NCBI GenBank assembly: GCA_035530615.1
Contig: DATKUL010000001.1
Location: 372,001 to 436,000 of the forward strand
Origin: Candidatus Paceibacterota bacterium
Lineage (GTDB): Bacteria > Actinomycetota > Actinomycetes > Nanopelagicales > Nanopelagicaceae
Length of the DNA: 64,000 nucleotides
Direction: 5' to 3'
Shown: one piece after another, positions 59,806-64,000 of the stretch
Position numbering within the stretch: the stretch's first letter is position 1
How the letters are laid out: every line of letters begins with the position of its first letter
The notes under the pieces: model-generated
Database searches by the model: none
What the model saw: only the letters and a program-made list of their open reading frames with translations
What the model was told of the DNA's origin: nothing
Program-made: the position numbers and the translations under genes

Positions 59806-59839
59806 AATCGTAGCATACCCCAGGGGGTATGCTACGATT
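59806..59839. promoter_or_regulatory. 34-bp perfect palindrome, CsoR/CstR-type operator
   Basis: Arm AATCGTAGCATACCCC (59806-59821) and its exact complement (59824-59839) are separated by AG, so ATACCCC-AG-GGGGTAT forms the core. Operators of the CsoR/RcnR/CstR repressors have this C-run/G-run core (ATACCC...GGGTAT). It lies between the Cys-rich proteins (minus) and the persulfide dioxygenase gene (plus) and so may regulate both. No csoR-like gene is in the window. Confidence 0.75.
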
Positions 59840-59858
59840 CAAATGGGAGGATTCATAC

Positions 59859-61265
59859 ATGACGCTGAAGATCATCAATCTAGACACCCCGACCCTGGGA
59901 GATCGCTCATATATTGCCCACGATGGCAAGACCGCTCTCGTGGTCGACCCGCAGCGAGATATCGATCGCGTAGAGGAGATTATTCGAGCCGAAGGGGTGC
60001 AGATTGGCGCGGTAGTCGAGACCCATATGCACAACGATTACATCACTGGTGGATTAGTCCTAGCGCAGAAATACGATGCCAAATACATCACGAGTGCCGA
60101 AGACAAAGTGGATTTTAGTCGGCAAGGGGTTAAGGATCATGAAATTGTAAATGTGGGCGACTTTGCCATTGAAGCTATACACACACCAGGTCACACTTTT
60201 ACTCACATGTCTTATATTTTGTTTACTCCTGACAATGAAGCGCAAGGCATTTTTACTGGTGGTTCTATGTTGCATGGGTCAACTGGCAGGCCAGATTTAC
60301 TTGGTTGGGATCGAGCGGCCACTCTCGCGGGCCTGCAGTATGGAAGCGCACATCGGATTGTCGAACTACTTGAAGATAGGACGAGCGTTCATCCAACCCA
60401 TGGTTTCGGATCATTCTGCGCAGCCACTTCCACGTCGGGAGATTCATCCACGCTCGCTGACGAAAGACGCACTAACCCAGCATTGCTTCTAGATAAAGAA
60501 AGATTTATTTCAGAGACACTTGCTGGCCTTGATGCGTACCCCGCTTATTACAAACTTATGGGACCAACAAATATGGCAGGTCCGGGGCCGATGGATCTCT
60601 CCGAACTCCCGTCCATGTCAACAGATGAATTGCGCAGGGCTGCCCAGGCAGGTGCCTGGGTTCTGGATTTGCGATCTAAGAACTCATATATTCAGGGCCA
60701 TATCCCCGGTTCTCTCTCATTTGGGTTAGACGGATCTTTTGCCACCTACTTTGGTTGGTTATTTCCATATGGGGAGAAATTGATGTTGCTCTCGAACAAG
60801 AAAGAGGACATCACCACCGCGCAGCGCGAATTGGTTCGCATCGGCATAGATCGTCCAGACGGTGCAACCGTGAGTGAGCTGAAAGGAAGTCCAGATCTTA
60901 GTAAAAACAGAGGGGTGACCTTTAATGATGTGCCAGGGGCACTGAAAGATCCTGACGTCCTAGTCCTTGACGTTCGTCGCAACAGCGAACGCTACGCCTC
61001 CCACATTCAGGGCACCGTGCATATTCCGCTCCACGAGTTGGCTAGTCGGGTCACGGAGTTGCCGAAAGAGAAAAATATCTGGGTGCACTGCGCTGGCGCT
61101 TACCGTGCTGCCGGATCATTAGGTATATTGGAATCCGCTGGTTACAAGCCAGTTCTTATTAACGAGTCTTACGACAAGTCTCTGAATGTGGCGGGACTAA
61201 GTATCATTACGGGGCACGCTGATGCTGGACCCGTCGCACCTTCGGATGCAAAGGAAAGTGCCTAA
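59859..61265 (+). CDS. MBL-fold persulfide dioxygenase with two rhodanese domains (CstB-like)
   Basis: The 468-residue protein has a metallo-beta-lactamase domain (about 1-250) with T-H-M-H-N-D-Y-I-T-G, H-T-P-G-H-T, F-T-G-G-S and H-P-T-H-G; the D-Y replaces the D-H of classical metallo-beta-lactamases. A first rhodanese domain (about 265-355) lacks an active-site Cys; a second (about 375-455) has H-C-A-G-A-Y-R-A with Cys. The whole resembles CstB, which oxidises persulfides to sulfite and thiosulfate. ATG 59859 is behind GGGAGG. The operator upstream fits sulfide stress control. Confidence 0.88.
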   Translation: MTLKIINLDTPTLGDRSYIAHDGKTALVVDPQRDIDRVEEIIRAEGVQIGAVVETHMHNDYITGGLVLAQKYDAKYITSAEDKVDFSRQGVKDHEIVNVGDFAIEAIHTPGHTFTHMSYILFTPDNEAQGIFTGGSMLHGSTGRPDLLGWDRAATLAGLQYGSAHRIVELLEDRTSVHPTHGFGSFCAATSTSGDSSTLADERRTNPALLLDKERFISETLAGLDAYPAYYKLMGPTNMAGPGPMDLSELPSMSTDELRRAAQAGAWVLDLRSKNSYIQGHIPGSLSFGLDGSFATYFGWLFPYGEKLMLLSNKKEDITTAQRELVRIGIDRPDGATVSELKGSPDLSKNRGVTFNDVPGALKDPDVLVLDVRRNSERYASHIQGTVHIPLHELASRVTELPKEKNIWVHCAGAYRAAGSLGILESAGYKPVLINESYDKSLNVAGLSIITGHADAGPVAPSDAKESA

Positions 61266-61300
61266 ATGACTCAGACCCCAACGCCACCAGAGTTGCTTAG

Positions 61301-62047
61301 ATGCTGATCACGGAAGGATTGATCCTCGGCATATTTATTGGCTCAGTCCTAGGTATGGTGGGCGCGGGCGGAGCAATCCTTGCAGTTCCTGGATTAATAG
61401 CCATCATGGGCCTTTCAACGACTGCCGCGACTACATCCTCCATGGTGATAGTTGGTGCCGCAGCATTCTCTGGCACGTTGCGAAGATTAAAATCCAAGAA
61501 TTTGGATATAAGAGTCGGGATAATTTTTAGCTTATTAGGCATCTTCGGTACGTTGCTTGGGTCGCGACTCGTCGAATTCTTCTCTGATAGAGCGCTGATA
61601 TTTATATTTGCATTCTTAATGTTTGCGGCGGCTTTCGGCATGTGGCGACACCAGGTCTCGGAGAAAGAAATCTCTAGGGCGTCTTGGCCCTTGGTGGTCC
61701 TCACGGCTTCGGCAGCGGGAGTCCTAACTGGTCTACTAGGAATTGGTGGCGGATTCTTGATAGTCCCAGCACTTGTTCTTGTCCTTGGAATTAAACTCAA
61801 ATTGGCTGTCGGAACTTCGCTTGTGGCAATAACCATGAACTCGATCATTGCCCTCTCACTTCGCTATCAATATTGGGATTTGATCCCATGGAAGAGTGTT
61901 CTGGTATTTACGGCAATGGCGGTCATCGCATCATTTGTAACAACGCCATTGGCCACTCATCTACCAACTAAGACCTTGCAGAAATCCTTCTCAGTTCTTG
62001 TCGTTATCGTTGCAATATTTATGATCATTACTCAAGGTTTCAAATAA
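61301..62047 (+). CDS. TauE/SafE-family exporter (likely sulfite/thiosulfate)
   Basis: The 248-residue protein has about seven or eight transmembrane helices and the paired loops G-M-V-G-A-G-G-A-I-L-A-V-P near residue 19 and G-L-L-G-I-G-G-G-F-L-I-V-P near residue 147. In cst-type operons a TauE protein exports sulfite or related products made by the persulfide dioxygenase. It lies 35 nt downstream of that gene in the same orientation. The start ATG 61301 has no strong ribosome site. Confidence 0.85.
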   Translation: MLITEGLILGIFIGSVLGMVGAGGAILAVPGLIAIMGLSTTAATTSSMVIVGAAAFSGTLRRLKSKNLDIRVGIIFSLLGIFGTLLGSRLVEFFSDRALIFIFAFLMFAAAFGMWRHQVSEKEISRASWPLVVLTASAAGVLTGLLGIGGGFLIVPALVLVLGIKLKLAVGTSLVAITMNSIIALSLRYQYWDLIPWKSVLVFTAMAVIASFVTTPLATHLPTKTLQKSFSVLVVIVAIFMIITQGFK

Positions 62048-62095
62048 CTCAAGGAAATACGTGGGCTGACTGCAAAGAAATGTGTGGTCGAAAGG

Positions 62096-62758
62096 TCAGA
62101 ATGAAGCCTGCACTAAATGGCGCGAGGCCGCGAGATGCTCGCGCATTGCCTTTGCCGCGAGTTCAGGATCGTGAGCCTCCAAAGCGGAAACCAGGTCTGC
62201 ATGCGAGATCATCGTCGATGGCTGCGCGGGTCGCGAAGCCCAATACATTCTCCAGAATCGAAGATTGTGCAGGAGGAGACGGTCCGCGGCGTCTTGTAGC
62301 AGTGAGTTATTGACCATGTGCACGAGAAAGGCGTGGATCGCATGGTCATCGCGGAGGAATTCCTCGTGGTCGGTGCCCTCTCGCGCATGATCCGCCGCCT
62401 CGACCAACTGGCGCAACGTAGTTAGGTCGTCCTTAGTCGCGCGCTTGGCGACGATGTAGGCGACGCCGCACTCAATGGCTTCGCGCGCCTCGAACATGTC
62501 GAGTACATCGCCAAGACCTACGGGTGTGACGACCGCGCCACGACGGGGCACGACAGTGATGAAACGATCGCTTACTAGCCGGGCGATTGCTTCGCGAACC
62601 GGCATCCGACCCAATCCGAGTTCATTAGCCATCGCCTGCTCGTTTACCACCGAGCCAGGCGGCAGGCGCAGGTTGATAATCTGATCGCGTAACCCGTCAT
62701 ACGCGAGCTCGCTGGCTCGTGGCTGACGCCTATCCGCCACTACCTCTCCACTCATCAC
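62096..62758 (-). CDS. GntR-family transcriptional regulator (FadR/FCD subfamily)
   Basis: The 220-residue protein has a winged helix (about 18-82: D-G-L-R-D-Q-I-I, E-Q-A-M-A-N-E-L-G-L-G-R-M-P-V-R-E-A-I) and a helical FCD ligand domain (about 90-215) with R-E-A-I-E and metal-binding D-H-A-I-H and H-x-x-L-V. It likely controls the SDR/amidohydrolase operon to its right, from the same strand. Effector unknown. The region has higher GC than the rest of the window. Confidence 0.88.
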   Translation of the reverse strand: MMSGEVVADRRQPRASELAYDGLRDQIINLRLPPGSVVNEQAMANELGLGRMPVREAIARLVSDRFITVVPRRGAVVTPVGLGDVLDMFEAREAIECGVAYIVAKRATKDDLTTLRQLVEAADHAREGTDHEEFLRDDHAIHAFLVHMVNNSLLQDAADRLLLHNLRFWRMYWASRPAQPSTMISHADLVSALEAHDPELAAKAMREHLAASRHLVQASF

Positions 62759-62794
62759 ACCACCTGTTCTCTTTCTACTTCATTCTTCATTCTT

Positions 62795-63562
62795 CTATAA
62801 ATAATTGCTAGAAATGCCGCCGTCGAGTACGACAACCTGTCCGGTAATCCAAGACGCTGCATCAGAAGCGAGGAAGCATGCCAGTCTCGCCGCGTCCTCT
62901 GGCACTCCGAATCGACCGAGTGGCACTCGCTCAAGTCGAATCCGGCGCGCCTCAGCATCTGGGAAAAATTGTTCTACGTGTGCCGTAATGATGGGTCCGG
63001 GTGCGAGCGCGTTCACGCGGATATGCTGGAAACCAAGTTGCACGGCCATTGAGCGGGTCAAGGATGAGATTGCACCCTTGCTTGCGGCGTACGCGTCCTG
63101 CGGATAGGTGCATCCGATCACCGCCAGAAATGAACTCATATTGACTACGGCACCACCGCCGGCAGCCGCGATATGTGGCACGGCGTACTTCGAGCACAAC
63201 ATGGTGCTGTGTACGTTGATATTGCTGATGAAATGCCAAAGGTCTACATCCGCATCAAGAAATGATTTGTCTTGATGCGGCATTATTCCGGCGTTGTTGA
63301 ATAGCGTATCCAGTCCACCGAAAGCATCAACCGCCTCGCCAACAGCTCGCCGAACCTGCACCTCATCGCTCACGTCGGCGATGATTGAAACGGCCTTACC
63401 TCCCAACTCGGTGATCATGCGAACCGTCTCGTCAGCCGCTTCGGCGTTAATGTCAACCACGGAGACCAGCGCACCCTCACTCGAGAAAAGCAAACTACTC
63501 GCGCGCCCCAGCGCACCTCCGCCGCCAGTAACGAATGCCCGCTTGCCCTCCAACTGCCTCAT
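62795..63562 (-). CDS. short-chain dehydrogenase/reductase
   Basis: The 255-residue SDR has T-G-G-G-G-A-L-G-R near residue 12 (cofactor), N-N-A-G-I-M, the catalytic Y-A-A-S-K with S in N-M-S-S, and a C-terminal I-T-G-Q-V-V-V-L-D-G-G. The D-I-N after strand 2 suggests NAD(H). Substrate is unknown; neighbours suggest a catabolic pathway. Overlaps the amidohydrolase by 4 nt. Confidence 0.88.
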   Translation of the reverse strand: MRQLEGKRAFVTGGGGALGRASSLLFSSEGALVSVVDINAEAADETVRMITELGGKAVSIIADVSDEVQVRRAVGEAVDAFGGLDTLFNNAGIMPHQDKSFLDADVDLWHFISNINVHSTMLCSKYAVPHIAAAGGGAVVNMSSFLAVIGCTYPQDAYAASKGAISSLTRSMAVQLGFQHIRVNALAPGPIITAHVEQFFPDAEARRIRLERVPLGRFGVPEDAARLACFLASDAASWITGQVVVLDGGISSNYL

Positions 63563-64000
63563 CGGGTCGCCCCCGAGTTGAAACCGTATAACTGCAGAGC
63601 GTTATCCCGCAGAATCTGCTCGCCAACACGGCCTGCTTCATCGGGACCCAGATCACCGTCTGCTACGAACTCGCCAAGTACCGTGCCGATCGCACGTCGA
63701 CCCGCATGTGCTCCCATCCAATGCAGTTCGGGAACCCCGACCCCATCTGAGCTGTACATAAGTTTGCTGAACGGGGCAGCACCGAGGGCAGCCCGAGTCA
63801 TTGAGGTCATTTCACCCATTGATAGAAAGGGAATCCCGTACGACAGATCGAGATAAGCGTTGCCATACACAGAGGCGAGATAGGCACCCTCACGGAAGTA
63901 TGGCCAACTGCCGTGCAGTAACACGATGGGCATCGACCGGTACTCTGGTTCTTCCAAGATGGTGCGCAACTCCAGCGGCGAGGCTTTACGAAGATCGACG
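63559..64000 (-). CDS. amidohydrolase-family protein (5' end cut by window edge)
   Basis: The frame stays open to the window edge, so the N-terminus, which would hold the H-x-H motif, is missing. The visible C-terminal part (about 147 residues) has I-V-L-L-H-G-S-W-P-Y near its start, Y-L-D-L-S, and the metal-site-like Y-S-S-D-G-V-G, as in the amidohydrolase_2 (glutamine-amidotransferase-like or decarboxylase) family. It overlaps the SDR start by 4 nt, so the three genes form one operon. Reaction unknown. Confidence 0.75.
   Translation of the reverse strand, partial: VDLRKASPLELRTILEEPEYRSMPIVLLHGSWPYFREGAYLASVYGNAYLDLSYGIPFLSMGEMTSMTRAALGAAPFSKLMYSSDGVGVPELHWMGAHAGRRAIGTVLGEFVADGDLGPDEAGRVGEQILRDNALQLYGFNSGATR

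Overview
The window looks like chromosome of a free-living actinobacterium of moderate GC (about 50% by eye), most likely a freshwater planktonic lineage such as or near the Nanopelagicales; that placement is inference. The actinobacterial signs are firm: mycothiol genes (mshA, mshD), carD, a senX3-regX3-phoU block, a GlnR-type orphan regulator, murT-gatD, a stand-alone groEL behind a CIRCE operator, and several actinobacterial families of unknown function (DUF2530-like, DUF3027, DUF3263, DUF4395). Genes are tightly packed, many start/stop codons overlap by 4 nt, and no gene-free stretch exceeds 300 bases (the longest is about 290 bases at 48706-48995, described below).

Layout. 1-6670: an MFS exporter cut by the left edge, a cold-shock protein, a Phd/RelE-like toxin-antitoxin pair, DUF3027, a secreted alanine-rich protein, groEL and DUF3263. 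6711-14150: a PLP decarboxylase, an alpha/beta hydrolase, the lipid II amidation pair murT-gatD, a beta-carbonic anhydrase, an ECF sigma factor with two acidic-tailed exported or membrane partners, and a TauE/SafE transporter. 14232-19335: an NYN-domain protein, tRNA-Thr, and the block SGNH hydrolase-rlmB-cysS-ispF-carD. 19477-31238: the phosphate regulators regX3-senX3-phoU, gpmA, a YbjN protein, mshA, an asparaginase, a nitrobindin-like protein, ygfZ, a Fur-family regulator with DUF4395, a thioredoxin, glnR and mshD. 31227-39771: a sugar/amino-group operon (PfkB kinase, aldose epimerase-like, class III aminotransferase), an MNT/HEPN module sitting between two copies of an aldo/keto-reductase promoter, and a ferric-reductase/FMN-binding/ApbE redox set.

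39872-53288 is mostly cell surface and accessory: a RES toxin-antitoxin pair, nucleotide-sugar enzymes and an O-antigen-ligase-like polymerase, an S-layer-like protein preceded by an ECF sigma factor fused to a transmembrane segment and an exported domain, HipBA, a ParD/RelE pair, and a secreted protein with seven Ig-like repeats. 53460-58184 is a pyruvate:ferredoxin-oxidoreductase-type operon with a fused flavoprotein-ferredoxin. 58166-62047 holds an eRF1-like protein, a Phd/VapC pair, two paralogous tiny Cys-rich proteins, and a persulfide dioxygenase/rhodanese plus TauE operon behind a perfect 34-bp CsoR/CstR-type palindrome. 62096-64000 is a catabolic operon (GntR regulator, SDR, amidohydrolase) with visibly higher GC, cut by the right edge.

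The most interesting candidates are the membrane-tethered sigma factor next to the S-layer-like gene (47281-48705 with 45407-47149), the sulfide/persulfide operon and its operator (59416-62047), the toxin-antitoxin module inserted between duplicated promoters (34264-35944), and the density of toxin-antitoxin modules (six in 64 kb), most of which carry visible repeat operators.
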